In this document: positions 1-12,700 of the stretch, piece by piece | Layout of the letters: the number at the start of each line of letters is the position of its first letter | How positions within the stretch are numbered: position 1 is the stretch's first letter | Origin: Sphaeramia orbicularis | Lineage: Eukaryota > Chordata > Actinopteri > Kurtiformes > Apogonidae | Reading direction: 5' to 3' | Assembly: GCF_902148855.1 (NCBI RefSeq) | Contig: NC_043971.1 | Span: forward strand, 3,240,449-3,304,448 | DNA: 64,000 bases | Program-made: the position numbers and the translations under genes | The notes under the pieces: generated by a model | The model's database searches: none | Told to the model about the DNA's origin: nothing | The model's input: the letters and a program-made list of their open reading frames with translations, nothing else

Positions 1-39
1 TCACATCGCTTTGGTTTGATGATTGTTTCCATCATTCAG

Positions 40-1378
40 GCGCTGCGTGCGGACACGGCGCTCAGCGTAGCTCAGGCTCAACAAATCCGTCACCGTCACG
101 AGCTTCAGGAACATTCTGGACTTCGAGAACAAGTAGAACTACTGCAGGTCAAACTGAAGGAGGAGCAGAGGCGGAGCCAACAGTTAGAGGAAACGCTGAA
201 ACGCCAGAGCCAGCAGAGCAGCTCCCAGATCAGTATCAAACAGGTAGACGGGGGTCAGAGGTCAGACCGGTCAACAGGGGTCAGAGGTCAAGGTCAGAGG
301 GGGTGAACAGGCTCGGAGGTCAGACCAGTGAACTGGGTTCAGAGGGGATGAACAGGGGTTAGAGGTCAGAGCGGTACACAGGGGTCAAAGGTCAAGATCA
401 GAAGGGGTAAACAGGGGTCAGAGGTCAAAGAGATAGACAGGGGTCTGAGGTCAAGGTCAGAAGGGGTGAACAGGGGTCAGAGGGGTGAACAGAGGCCACA
501 CTGATGAACAGGGGTCAGAGGTCAAGGTCAAAAGAGGTGAAGAGGGGTGAACAGGGGTCAGAGGTCAAGCTCAGAAGGGGTGAACAGGGGTCAGAGGGGT
601 GAACAGGGGTCAGAGGTCAAGCTCAGAAGGGGTGAACAGGGGTCAGAGGGGTGAACAGAGGTCACACTGATGAACAGTGGTCAGAGGTCAAGGTCAAAAG
701 AGGTGAACAGGGGTCAGAGGGGTGAACAGGGGTCAGAGGTCAAGGTCAGAGGAGTGAACAGGGGTCAGAGGGGTGAACATAGGTCAGAGGGGTGAACGAG
801 CTCAGAGGTCATACTGATGAACAGGGGTCAGAGGTCAAGGTCAGAAGAGGTGAACAGGGATGATACCAGTGAACAGGGGTCAGAGCAATAGACAGGGGTC
901 AGAGGTCAGATGTTTGAAGAGGAGGGGTCAGAGGTCATCCTGTTGAGTGTTGCGTGTTGTGTTCAGGAACAGTACGAGAAGGCGATGTCAGGTCTGCAGC
1001 AGAGGACGGAGGAGCTGGAGACCAAACTGAAGGCGGTCCGGATGGTCCTGCAGGAGAAGGTCCAGGAGCTTAAAGACCAGGTATGTCCTCAATCAGGTCC
1101 TCGTTTACTGTCTGTGAAGTTCAGATGAGCTTCTTTTGCCTCCTTTTGTTCTGATCTAGTCTCCGCCGTGTTTGTTGGCGTTGCAGATGGCGAAGAACAC
1201 TAAGTCCAGCATGATGCTGAAGGATCTGTACGTGGAGAACTCTCAGCTGATGAAAGCTCTGCAGGTCACTGAGCAGAGACAGAAAACTGCTGAGAAAAAG
1301 AACTTCACCCTGGAGGAGAAGATCCACGCTCTGAACAAACTGTTGAGGGAGATCGTACCTGCATCGCTCGCCACGTAG
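40..1378 (+). CDS. NINL: Ninein-like protein, C-terminal exons (partial)
   Basis: Three terminal coding exons are visible: 40-243, 967-1080 and 1187-1378 (stop TAG 1376-1378). All junctions are GT-AG and phase 0. They encode about 170 residues of Glu/Gln/Lys/Leu-rich coiled coil, ending in a segment rich in EKK-LEEKI-ALNKLLREI followed by PASLAT. NINL is a centrosomal, microtubule-anchoring coiled-coil protein, and this segment would be its extreme C-terminus. Identity rests on the C-terminal coiled coil and on position: in human 20p11 NINL is the neighbour of GINS1, the next gene here. The upstream part lies outside the window. The first intron (244-966) is almost entirely minisatellite. Ninein itself is the main alternative, and the neighbourhood argues against it. 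Confidence 0.86.
250..905 (+). repeat. Minisatellite of AGGTCA-like half-sites (NINL intron)
   Basis: Tandem, irregular units built from GGTGAACAGGGGTCAGAGGTCAAGG-type sequence fill the penultimate NINL intron, starting a few bases after the donor at 244. Many units contain GGGTCA-G-AGGTCA, a direct repeat with one-base spacer, and several contain TCAAGGTCA. Unit length varies (about 12-40 bases) because the short module GGGGTCAGAGG is itself reiterated. Confidence 0.9.
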
Positions 1379-1590
1379 AGTGAATGAAACGCACCTGGAT
1401 CTGAAAAACCAACACAATCACACCATCCTGGATCGTTTCCACCTGCTCTGTGTGTCAATCAAAGAAAACAGAACTTTTCATTCACTAAAAGCAATAATTA
1501 AACTCTTATCTCACAACAAGATCCAGATCTTTGGAAAATATAGTAAACACTGATGGGAAAAAAACATAGATTTTTACATGAAAATATTCA

Positions 1591-1596
1591 AATAAA
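1591..1596 (+). terminator. Candidate NINL poly(A) signal
   Basis: AATAAA 213 bases after the NINL stop codon, the first canonical hexamer in the presumed 3' UTR. Cleavage site not verifiable from sequence. Confidence 0.4.
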
Positions 1597-2560
1597 ATAG
1601 AAGAAACAGCATAATCCACCTCAGGAGTCGTTACTGACACATGAAAATGATGTTACAAATGAAAACAACATAAAACAAAGGCCGACCTTCAGAAACTGGA
1701 CTTTAAAGGGGTTAAATCGGTTCTACTTTTACACCAAAGGTTCACCTGTTCATCTACTTTCACCTCCTCTGAATCAAACGCGTCTGTTTTCTTGCTTTTT
1801 ATCTGCTTTTATTGGATTTCTCCTCGTCTTTTACTTTATTCCAGTATTTTATGTAAAGACCGAAAACTGAAATTTGATCCTAATTTTCCCATCAGGCCTT
1901 TAGTGAATGTAATGCACTTCCATCATTTTAGGGGTCAAAGTTCAGGATGGTTTGAAATGCACTGTTAAACGTCATGCGACCGCCATGAAAACTGATGATG
2001 TCATCAAATCTGCAGCGAGGAGGCGTCGACAGGAGGAAATAAAGAACAAACCAGTAAATGACGCTTTGAGTTCATCTCACAGGCGGTTCGGGTATCGGGG
2101 GCGTGGCCTGTTTGGTGAGTTATCAACAGGTAAATCTGCACTAAACCAGTCGGACGACGCAGAGACACTGAAGTATTCAGCCGTAAACGTATTATATGAA
2201 CTTTTCCTTATGTTTCATGTATTTGATGTTTTTCTGTTGTCGAGGGTCAGTTTTCTGATCCGAGTGAGACCTCACACCTGTGTCTGAGTAAAGTGTTCAA
2301 CATGAAACCACATTAAATTATCTTTTTATTACATTCCGTTTCTTCTTTTATTCAGTCTCTTAAACATGATTATGAAATGGTTTTTTTTTTTTAATTTTTA
2401 AGTAACCTTTATTTACCCAGGCAAGCAATTAAGAACAGATTCTTATTTACAAATGCAGCCTGATCAAAGAGCAATGTTAAAGATTTATTAGGAAAAGATT
2501 TCTGATTTAATAATACAAACTATCAACTTACAAAGGAGGAAAATTTTAGTTTTTCTTTAA

Positions 2561-2775
2561 CCTCCTCAGACCCAGTTATGGGTTTTCTGTCCACATTTGT
2601 GGACAAGGGTTCCACAACTTTATACAAAAAAAAGAAAACTGTCCACCACAAAGGACATTCCATACGAATTTTAAAAACCATCTGAAAAAACTGTTGCATC
2701 ATGTTTCCAATATAGGCACTTATTTAATAAGAAACAAAAAAGCTACTTTGCTGACATTTCCTGGGTCTCAGGAGG
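2561..2775. mobile_element. piggyBac-like MITE, copy 1
   Basis: About 215 bp with terminal inverted repeats CCTCCTCAGACCCAG / CTGGGTCTCAGGAGG, flanked by TTAA on the left and a diverged ATAA on the right. Inside is a short palindrome around TGTCCACA. A second copy with the same ends lies at 55672-55886. The TTAA target is the hallmark of piggyBac-type insertion. There is no coding capacity, so it is non-autonomous. Assignment to the superfamily is inferred from target site and size only. Confidence 0.7.
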
Positions 2776-3650
2776 ATAACAGAACTTTTTATTGAACCTT
2801 CATTTAACACATATTTTGAGTCGGAGACACTGATAAGTGGCGAATTATGAATTTGAATTGAGCTGCTTCCAACTCATTTACGGTCATAAAAGTCCTGATT
2901 CTACATCCCATCACTGGCTTTGTCTTTATTATTGTCTCTAAAAATTGATTCAGGTCTAAAATACATTTGTGAACAACATTCAAAGAAAATGAATAAATAC
3001 TAGTTTTATTCAGTCTTTTTCATCTGATTTTGGTCCATATCTTAGTTTATGATCAGCTCATCAAATAGTTTATAATCAGAGGAAAAACCTGAGGATTATT
3101 AGGTGTAAAATGGATTTAACAAACAAATGTTTTAATGTTAGTAATATAGTTGAAATATGATAAAAGTTAATTTCCTCTTTCCGTGATGGGTTTAAATTAG
3201 TTATTTAAGGGTTACAAAATAAATTAACATTATGATCATTTCAGGGTTTATTTCATTTATTCAACTCGTCAAAAATGTTTGTTTTACTTGTTTGTCTTCT
3301 GACCGTAATGAAAAGACTAAAAACAAATACCAACTGTTTTCATCAGTTTTCACTGAGGCCAACAGTTTGTTTCTAACTCGATGCATCATCTTCTGTTCAT
3401 TCAGGCGCATTTTCATCTTTTTACAAAGATTTTAAAACCATAAATACTGGTCTCTTCAACTTTCAATTCGGTCCAAAAATCACGTTTTCGTCATAAAATG
3501 TTCAATTCCTGATGGAGTTGAATGTTTCTGTGACAATCGCAGAACCAGAACCTGGACCCTGAACCAGAACCTTCTGTTTACATTCATGTCGTTTATTTAC
3601 TCGTATGTTTTCAAGTTTCAACCAAGATGCACAGAGTTTCTCAAATGAAC

Positions 3651-3656
3651 TTTATT
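3651..3656 (-). terminator. Candidate GINS1 poly(A) signal
   Basis: AATAAA on the minus strand, about 50 bases beyond the GINS1 stop codon. A second one is at 3597-3592. Confidence 0.45.
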
Positions 3657-3707
3657 CACTTTTCAGACGTGAAGAATTAAGTGTCTTCAGGTGGAAACAT
3701 CAACGTG

Positions 3708-6700
3708 TCACGACACCACATGCTCTAAAACGCCCTGACGAATCAGCTGCTCGCATTTCCATCTTGGTAGGAAGTGCTGTGGACAAAGGGACAGATGGAC
3801 GTCAGACTGACCACTGACTTGAACCCTGTACAAACAGTGTTTCTAATGTGTGAAGTTCAGTCATCATCATCTGGATTTGAGGGTTAAATCTGTCGATCTA
3901 TGACGTTTTAAATCCAGACGAGACAAAGCGCCAAATGTCATCAACGTGTTTAACCCTTTTCTGACCTGACTGTTCTTCTTCAGCAGAATCACGGTCCCGT
4001 CGTCGATTTCCAACTCTCCGTGGTCCTTTAAACACCTCACCTGTATAAATACACACCTGTCAGCATCGGGAAGTCAAAGAGCAGCGGCTGGAGGTCAAAG
4101 GTCATCGTGTCTCACCTGGATGTAGAGGCTCTTGGGAGGTTTCATGTCCTGAGTGATGTCCAGCCCCTCCCCCGCTCCCAGAGATCGCATGAAGGAGGCC
4201 AAAGACTTTTTATACTGACTGAACCACTGCAGCTGAAACATAAACATGACTATCATTAAAGGGCTCATATTTATCTGAACCCACTTTTCTTAGTCTGTGG
4301 TTCATTTCTTTGTGTATTTGGACCCTAATAGTTCATTCAGTTTGAATTTGAACCCTCCAGCTGCTGCAAAACTATCTCTATATTCATTTGGGCAAAAATC
4401 CAGTGGATTTCTACAACCTGTTTGAATTCCTGCTTAATTTGTTACAACTATAATTAGTTATGTCATGACATTTGCACATATCAGGTCCAGACTTCAGATC
4501 AACATTTCTCCAGTATTTCTCCATAATTGTTTATCAGCAGCAGCGGTTGTAGTCCAGACTGAAAACATGTCCAAACTTGGAGCCCATTACCTCAAATGTT
4601 CAGCTGTTGGTTGAACGGGACAGAGCAGCACAGCCGACAACCATGATGAGGTGAGTTGATAATACTTCTGAACTTCACTCCTAAGAAGAGTTTGGCATTG
4701 TTTCATTTGATATATTAAATATTTATAGGAAATATTCTCATGTTGAAGTTGATCAAGTGTCATTTCTCCCTTAAATAAAACTGTCTGTTCTGACCATTGG
4801 TTAAAATTAAAGTAGCAGGAGATGCCTAATAGTTGTGGAGTTTAGAGGATCAGAGCTCTAAGTTTATACAGTTAATAAATAAGTTTAAATGTTTACAAGT
4901 TAAACGGCTCATATTTATCTGAACCCACTTTTCTTAGTCTGTGGTTCATTTCTTTGTGTATTTGAACCCTAACAGTTCAGACAGTTTGAATTTGAACCCT
5001 CCAGCTGCTGCAAAACTATCTTAAGATTCATTTGGGCAAAAATCGACTGTTTTAATTCCTTCTTAATTGGTTCCGTCTCTAACTAGTTCCGTCTCCACAT
5101 TTGCACATATCAGGTCCAGCCCTCAGATCAACATTTCTCCAAGTGCGACATAATTGTTTGTCAGCAGCAGCGGTTGTAGTCCAAACTGAAAATATGTCCA
5201 AATTTCGATCCCATTACCTAAAATGTTCAGTTGTTGGTTGAACGGGACAGAGCAGCACAGCCAATAACCTGGAGGGGGCGGGGCCTGAAGTGGCTCATGT
5301 GCATTGTGTCATTACTCAGAAACAGGGTTGAAGATGGAGCTGTGGAGTTGAATTAATGAAGAATTTTTTTTTTTTTTTTTTACAGTTCTATGTCTTTTAA
5401 TCTATTCTTGTATTGTACTCTGTTATTTTGGTTTTAATTTATTTTTCTGTACAGCACTTTGGTCCACTGTGCTTGTTTTAAAGTGCTTTACAAATAAAGT
5501 TGGATTGGATTGGATGGAATTCAGAGCCAAGCCGAGCATTTACAGTTCATGTAGACCACAGGAAAATGTTTGAAAATGCATAACTCCGTTTAAAAAAGCA
5601 AAATATCACTCCTCTAACATTACTATCATTAACCCTTTGACCACAGAGCTACCAGATGTTAAACAATAACAGCATGAAACAGAGTGTGTGAGTTCACACA
5701 CTTATCTTTACAGTAAATTAAACGGTACTTTACCTTCATCTGTCTTTACTGTCATGTTAAATAAATGATACTTTAGCATCTTTACACCAAACTAAACACT
5801 ACTATCACGTTTATCACTATGTTCACATTGAAGGTTAAATGTCATCCCACTCCTTTTCGAATGGTTTACTTTCTTTTTATACAATTCTTTTGTTGTTTGA
5901 TTTTATTGCAAATATTCGAAATAAATAAACAAACAAACATATCTGGTCCTAAATCTGATCCATATCGGATGTTTTTAACGTGACTTCAGTCTGAACAGTC
6001 ATGACACGTTTCTCTAACCCTAACCCAGAGTTCTGTGCTGCAGGAGGCGGGGCCAGATCCATATTTACTTCATAAACACATGAGATAGACGTCGACTGTT
6101 CGCACATGAGTCTGATGACATCGCATTTACATTAGAATGAACGACCACCAAAAAAAAAAAAAAAAAAAAAAAAAATCAGATTTTAACCCCTTTAGCCCTA
6201 TCGGCCTGCCTGCGGGCTAAAAAATTATATTAGGGCTAAAAAATTATATTAATATTTGTCTGCTATAAAAATATAATAAATCAGGACAATGGATGTTTTT
6301 TTCAACTTTTGCTCAAAGTTTAGACCCAAATGTTAATAAAAGTACATCAAAAGTGTATTTTAGTTCAAACATGATTTTTAATCTTTGTGGGGTGAAATAT
6401 ACGCTATTTAAAATCTCCGACACGAACAATTAATTGATGCATATCATCGTCAATCCAGCCGAAAAAAAAAACAGGTGAGGGTAAAAAAATTCTAATTTCT
6501 CTTTTAGTTTGTTCCAGTTTACTCAGGCAGAGTAATAGATACAATATTTTAGACAATGGGAATAGATTCTGTGAGGTCTCTAAATGTCCACAGACACCAA
6601 GAACATCCATATGAACCTTATTATTGTGAAGTAATTCTTCATTTACTTTGGGTATGTCTTTTTAGGCGTTTTTCCCCTGAAAATATGGTCAGGGTTAACT

Positions 6701-8260
6701 AAAAATCTGACCTGAATGGGGTCAGACCCACCTGCTCTGAACACATGTACGATATGCGTTCTGCAGCGCCACCATGTGATTTGACCTTTTCACGTGTTGA
6801 GTTTTATCAGGGTCTGGGTTGAGTCTTACCTCCTCTGAACACATATGGAACCTGATATTTGGAGGTAAAACACTGCCGTACTCCCACCGCAGAGCTCTGA
6901 TCCTCAGCAGACGATCGTACCTGAGAGAAAACAACAGGTTACGTCTGACAGCGGGTCACATGACGGGTCACATGACGCTCAGGTGAGTCAGTTACAGGTA
7001 GGCGACGAGGCAGCGCTGGTTCCTCAGCAGACAGCAGTGGCGAAGTTTAATGGATGGAATCAAGTCGGCTCGACCCTCACCCTTCGCCTCATTTCTAAAA
7101 CACAGAGAGGAATCCGACGATCAATGAGCAGGTTATCAATCAGTAAAATCAGCTGATTATTCAGATGGAGAAAACGACTGTACATCATCATTCGCACCCA
7201 CTTAGTGAAGTTTACAGCTTCATACAAACGACCAAAACTAAACTATGTCACTAATAAACCTAATAATACAGCAGTGAACCTGATCAAATCAACCTGACAG
7301 AATCAACAAATGTTAACAGATGTTCAGCAGATGTTTATTAGATGTTGATTGCATGTTGATTACATGTTCGACAGATGTTTATTGCATGTTCAGCAGATGT
7401 TTATTAGATGTTGATTACATGTTTATTACATGTTCGACAGATGTTTATCACATGTTCAGCAGATGTTTATTACATGTTCGACAGATGTTTATTAGCTGTT
7501 CAACAGATCTTTATTAGATGTTTAACAGATGTTTATTACATGTTCAGCAGATGTTGGTCAAATGTTTATTAGATGTTTATCATATGTTTATCACGTGTTT
7601 ATTAGATGTTTAACAGATGTTTATCACATGTTCAGCAGATGTTTATTAGATGTTTAACAGATGTTTATTACATGTTCAGCAGATGTTGGTCAGATGTTTA
7701 TCATATGTTTATTACATGTTTGACAGATGTTTATTAGATGTTTAACAGATGTTTATCACATGTTCAGCAGATGTTTGTCAGATGTTTGACAGATGTTTAT
7801 TAGATGTTCGTCAGATGTTTGACTTACACATCAGCCTGGTTCTGTTCATACAGAGACTCCATCTCCTGAAGAACCTGACGCAGACCGTCCTCCTATTAAC
7901 AAAACAGAACAAAAACATCTTAAATACATAGAAATGTAATGAACAGAGCAACAATAAACCAAAGACCTTTGAATGTTCTCCCCTTCTCATGTTTTCAGGA
8001 TGAAAAGAACAGTTTGATAAAAAGTCAAATGACCTTCTGTTGTGAACAGAAACCAGTCACAAAAACATTAAAGTGCGAGAATATAAGAATGTAACGATAA
8101 AAACACACATGAAAACTCGTAAAAAACAGTCATATTTATGCTAAAGTCGGCCTCAGTTTTCACTGTCGGTGCCGGTAAAACTCACGTTAAACGCCGGTAA
8201 CTGTCCGTCGTTCATCCGGTGCAGTTCCCGGATCAGCTCCATGGCCTTTTCACAGAACAT
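3708..8260 (-). CDS. GINS1: DNA replication complex GINS protein PSF1
   Basis: Seven coding exons on the minus strand: 8186-8260 (ATG 8260-8258), 7828-7892, 6996-7094, 6830-6920, 4116-4232, 3966-4040 and 3708-3776 (TGA 3710-3708). They join without a break into 196 residues, the same length as human PSF1. Recognisable blocks are [13 protein letters not shown] at the N-terminus, [18 protein letters not shown] in the middle and [19 protein letters not shown] at the C-terminus (A domain then small B domain). PSF1 is one of four GINS subunits that bind Cdc45 and MCM2-7 to form the replicative CMG helicase in the nucleus. The gene runs head-to-head with ABHD12. Introns carry a minisatellite (intron 2) and a tandem duplication (intron 4). 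Confidence 0.97.
4263..5271 (+). repeat. Direct duplication in GINS1 intron 4
   Basis: Two diverged copies of the same roughly 370-380 bp segment lie at 4263-4643 and 4906-5271 in direct orientation. Both begin GGCTCATATTTATCTGAACC and end near GAACGGGACAGAGCAGCACAG. The 260 bases between them are unrelated. No open frame and no terminal repeats were seen, so this looks like a segmental duplication rather than a transposon. Confidence 0.85.
5360..5517 (+). mobile_element. Non-LTR retrotransposon 3'-tail-like fragment
   Basis: A T-rich run followed by sequence ending in TACAGCACTTTGGTCC...AAAGTGCTTTACAAATAAAG and a short (TTGGA) tail, resembling the 3' ends of fish L2/CR1-type LINEs and their dependent SINEs. 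No coding part remains. Family assignment is from the tail only. Confidence 0.4.
7317..7820 (-). repeat. Minisatellite abutting GINS1 exon 2 donor
   Basis: Tandem 11-22 base units of the type ATGTTCAGCAG / ATGTTTATTAG (plus strand) run for 500 bases and stop 7 bases from the GINS1 exon 2 donor (exon end 7828, donor 7827-7826). GINS1 is on the minus strand, so the array begins right after the donor consensus. Confidence 0.9.
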
Positions 8261-9757
8261 CTTCAATCACTTTAATTCTCTAAAACTACTTGTGTCTTAA
8301 TATTTTTACGCATTTGTTTCTACTTTGAGTCTAAATGAGCTTCGCGGGAAAATCAGACCGGGATGTTTTGATCACGTGGTGGGTCATGTGACTCTTCCTC
8401 CGGATGCTGCATTGGGACAAACCTGAGTGAGAGCGAAGAGCCTGCGGACATTTTAACTGTAAAACCACTGAAAGTCCAACAGAATGAAGAGAAATGAGCT
8501 CATCCCTGCGTTCTGATATGTAAAGGTCAGCAGTGAACAGTTTACAGTTAAATAACAGCCGTGGGCGGGAACGGACTCTTTATCGGCACTTTCAACGCGG
8601 TTTGACTTCATGTCAGCAGCTAAAAATAAACCACCGACTCCGGTAAAACCAGCCAAACCCAGAATGCTGTGGGTTTAGTTTATCCAGAACCAGTTCAATT
8701 TGACTAAAACTGACGAACTTTTCCAGTCTTTTTCTGATAAAATTGATGCTTCGACGGAAATGGAATGCTGCATTCACTAACCACCACAAAAGGAAAATCT
8801 TACAGTAAATGTTGGTTCTTTAACAGGTGTTGAACTATAAATAATCACTGAATTACTATTTAGAGTTTTATTTTACTTTTACTTATTTATAAGCATGTAT
8901 TCATTTTTACCTTAGTGTAAATCTTAGTTGTTCAGTTTTGATTAACATTTATGTCACATCATTTGTCCTCCTCTGTAAAACTTTTTAATCTTTTAATATC
9001 TGTAGTTATTTACTTATAAAAACAGCCGGTGAGGATATTTATGTAAATATGTTTTCCTTTTACAAAAATTATGTCAGAATTTCAGACTATAGTATATTTT
9101 TGCCATGTTGCAAAATGTTCCATCTATGTTTATGAAACAAGGTTAGGGGTACTTTGTCAAAAATTAATTTCTGAAATTATCAATACAATAGAAATAATTT
9201 CAAATACTGAAAACAATATTTAGTGTACATCGATAAGACAATAAAATAAAAAAATCAAGTATATTTAAAAGTAGTACTGAAATGCTAAAAATAAATCTAT
9301 TATAGATATCTACACAAAATAATAAATAATAAAATCAAAAGAGAAATAAAATATCCGAATACTGGGATAAAAATAGTCGTTAAAACGTAAAATCTATGGC
9401 AGTGACGTTACTGTAAAAACCCGTAAACATTAGGTTTTGCTGTTTCTGAGATGTACTGGAAGGCACCATGCGCTGTCCCTTTTTTTAGTTCCCGGAAGCT
9501 GGTTTTGTTTTGAAACTCATTGCTCCGACGCTCCCTGGAGGCCGTGGAGGCAGCACAGGGTGAGCACGTGGCCTGCCTCCGCGGCCTGTGATTGGCTGCG
9601 GTGTGTGATCAGCTGGTCTCTGCGGGGACTCTGCTCAGGTCTCTGTGGTTCTGGCTCCTCCGGTCCTCCTCCGGTTCTCCTCCGGTTCTCCTCCGGTCTT
9701 CCTAAGACCCCGACCCTCCCACTCCGCCCTCACCGGCCGTGTTTCACCTCCACAGGG
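8261..9757. promoter_or_regulatory. Shared upstream region of GINS1 and ABHD12
   Basis: About 1.5 kb separates the divergent start codons of GINS1 (8260) and ABHD12 (9758). The two ends are GC-richer and the middle (8750-9420) is AT-rich. Both 5' UTRs and promoters must lie here, but no TATA box or other decisive core element stands out. Confidence 0.5.
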
Positions 9758-12700
9758 ATGCGAAAGCGGAACAGCTCCCTGACCGCGGAGCACGACCCTC
9801 TGCCGGACACCGACCCGCTCCTGAAGCAGCGACCCGGCGGAGGAGCAGTGGGGCCCGGCACCGGCGGCCGCCAGGGCCCGGGAGAGCAGCGGACCATGGG
9901 GAAACCGTTCCGGAGGTAAGACCTGGACCCGGTACTGGAGCAGATGCAGGGGCAGGTGGGGGGGTGGGGAGCCGGACCCAGACCTGTGTTTACTAAAATC
10001 TGAATAAAAAAATAAATAAATAAATAAGGCTGTTTCTTTGAGTCTGAATGAAACTGATGGATGTTTTTAGGGCAGAGGAGGATTTAAACTAAATAAAGCC
10101 GCATTTTATGATGAAATTAGATTAAATGAGATTTGTTGTTTCATCTGACACAAACGAATTCTAAAAATAATGGATTTGTTTTAAACAGAACTGACAAACT
10201 GCATCATATTCAATGAATAAAGTCTCATATCTTTATTCAAATGTGACAAAAAAGTATTTTTAAATAATTTCAGATGTTATGTTAGTGAAAACAGTTACAA
10301 AAAATGTCTGTTTAAGTTCAGCTCTGGTTGGTTGTTTTTCTCACCAGATTTGATCTTTCATAATATGTGATATAGTAAGTATGAAATAAAACAGTACATG
10401 ATGGAGCTAAAACAGGTAAAACGTGACCAAAACATTTCTAATGAATATGTGAAAGTGTATTAACCATTTCAAAGCAGTGTTCAGATATAAATGAATGAAA
10501 CACCTGGGCTAAAGTTAAAGCCACCTTCCTTATCCACATGGTTTTCTGTAGTTAAACAGGTCATACTGATTTCACTGGTTTTCTTTGGTTTCTCTGTTTT
10601 GTTTTGATTTTTTTGTTTAGTTTTTTTTTTTTTTTTTTTTTTCTGGTTCGTGTATTTGTTTTTTTCTGGTTTCTCCCAGACTCTTCTGGTCCAACCTGAG
10701 GACCAACGTCTGAGCTTTAGTTTCATTCTTTGAATAAATGAGATGTATGGAGGCTAACAGTTTCTTTAGGTTTCCAGTCTTTATGCTAAGCTATGCTAAC
10801 AGCTGCAGCTGCTTGACGTGTTGGTTCATAATGTGAAGGTAAATAATCTGTTACTGATCATCATCTGCTCATCTGTCTATTTTAGATCTGAGATAGTTTT
10901 ACCTTTATTTCTGAACTACGTCCACATCATTATTATTATTATTATTATAACTGTTCCTCAGGTTCAAACATGGAAAAAGGTGAATTGATTAATACAACAT
11001 TTTAACACATTAAACTATGAATCACTGGTGTTTTAAATGTTTTTATTTTTTCAATGATTATTTATGGATCAGTTAATTTATTCACATTTTCAGTTCAGAC
11101 ATTTTTTAGGCTTCGTTTGTCCTTGTTTCGTCAGACGTCTGACTCTGGCACCCCATGTTGACCTTTGACCCACATCCACTTCCTGTCTGTCCACTGATCC
11201 TCATTAAAGCGTCTCAGATTAAAGAAGGTCAAGCTGTTCTCGGAGAACGCTGCAGTGCATTCTGGGCCGTCACAGGCTCACAGGTGGAGTTTGAAATCAC
11301 TCTGAAAACAGGAGGATGATGATGATGGTGATGATGGTGATGATGATGATCAGGACTCTTGGAAATGCCTCAGATCATCTGTAACCTTTGACCTCCTTCA
11401 GATCCAGACTTAGACCAGGGTCATGTGATGGAAACGTCTCAGTCAGCGAACAGGAAGTGACTTGAGACGACAGTGTTTGTTCGAGTTACTTTAACTCTTT
11501 CAGTGCCAGATCAGTTTTTCATCTTTGGAGCTTTTCTTTAAATAGGATTAAAAGAGAAAAAAACTCTGAATCAGAGTTTTTCTGCTGGTTTTCAGCATCA
11601 TGTGACATTTCTGAATAAAGACGTGATTATTCAGATAAATGTGGAACCGAAGGAGGGAAAGGGACGTCGATGGCGTGTTAGGTTTGAGTCATGAGTTTGT
11701 GGTTGTTTCGACACAGGAAACAGACGTGTGATCTGACAGAGTCAGCGTTTGACCTCTGACCTCTGATTACACACATGCAGTAGAAACAGATTCTACTGTT
11801 TGGTCAAAGCATCAGAAACACATGGAACTGAAACAGAAAATAAAAATGGCACATTGAAGCTGCTCCATAATCAGCTATTATTTAGGTGATTGATTGGTTG
11901 ATTGATTGGGTCCAGCAGGTGTGATGTATGTGTAAAGTATCTGATGTTCGTTCTTATTATGTCAAGTTTTATCAGCGCTGTTGGATTCGATCTTTCTTCA
12001 TTAAATCAAACCCTTTAGTTTGTTGTGGACATATTATGGGATGTTTGTGTCATTAATGTTGTTCATCCTGTTTATTCCAGTGGGTGAACAGTGGTTGTCT
12101 AGGACTGGTTTTAGCATATTTAACCTGCACAGTTTGTATTTTGTTCTGTTTTTCTTTGATGGCTGATGTGTGGTTTTCTCTGTTTTAATAGAGTATCATC
12201 TGCATACACGGATATCTGGGCATTTGATTTTCTGTTCTGTGCAAACGGCGCTATGTTCAAGGAAACTATTAACACAGATAAAGGACAATGATGTTTTATT
12301 TTTGTGAAATGCCTCCTTCAGTCGGTGTGAGTCTGTGATGTTCTGGATGGAACCGGACTGGATTTCTGTACGCTATGGGGACATGAAACTGGTGTTTGAG
12401 GTGGAGCAGTTCATCTGAAGGGTTAGACAGGACCAGGTCTAGGTTGGTTCAGGTCATGAAGACTGATATTCTGGTCTTTATCTGGGATCAGTCTATATTG
12501 TGGTCTTTATCCTAGATCAGTCTATATTCTGGATCAGTTTATATTCTGGTCTTTATTCTGGATCGGTCTTTTTTGGGGGGGGATCAGTCTCTATCCTGGA
12601 TCAATTCATAATCTGGTCTTTATCCTCAGTCAGTTTATATTCCAGTCTTTACCTTGCATCAGTCTTTATTCTGCATTAGTCTATATTCTGGTCTTTATTC

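Larger units (their letters stand above)
1379..3707. other. Intergenic region NINL-GINS1
   Basis: The space between the convergent 3' ends of NINL and GINS1 is AT-rich. It contains the NINL poly(A) candidate, a short teleost dispersed-repeat fragment near 2395-2465 (a run resembling the CCAGGCAAG...TTAAGAACA repeat common in fish), a TTAA-flanked MITE (2561-2775), and a GINS1 poly(A) candidate read on the minus strand at 3656-3651. A 111-codon open frame near 1952-2287 shows no family resemblance. No further gene was seen. Confidence 0.6.

Noticed and set aside
1952-2287. 111-codon open frame with a basic N-terminus
   Set aside because: No recognised domain, no splice or promoter context, lies in the NINL 3' flank; could be chance.
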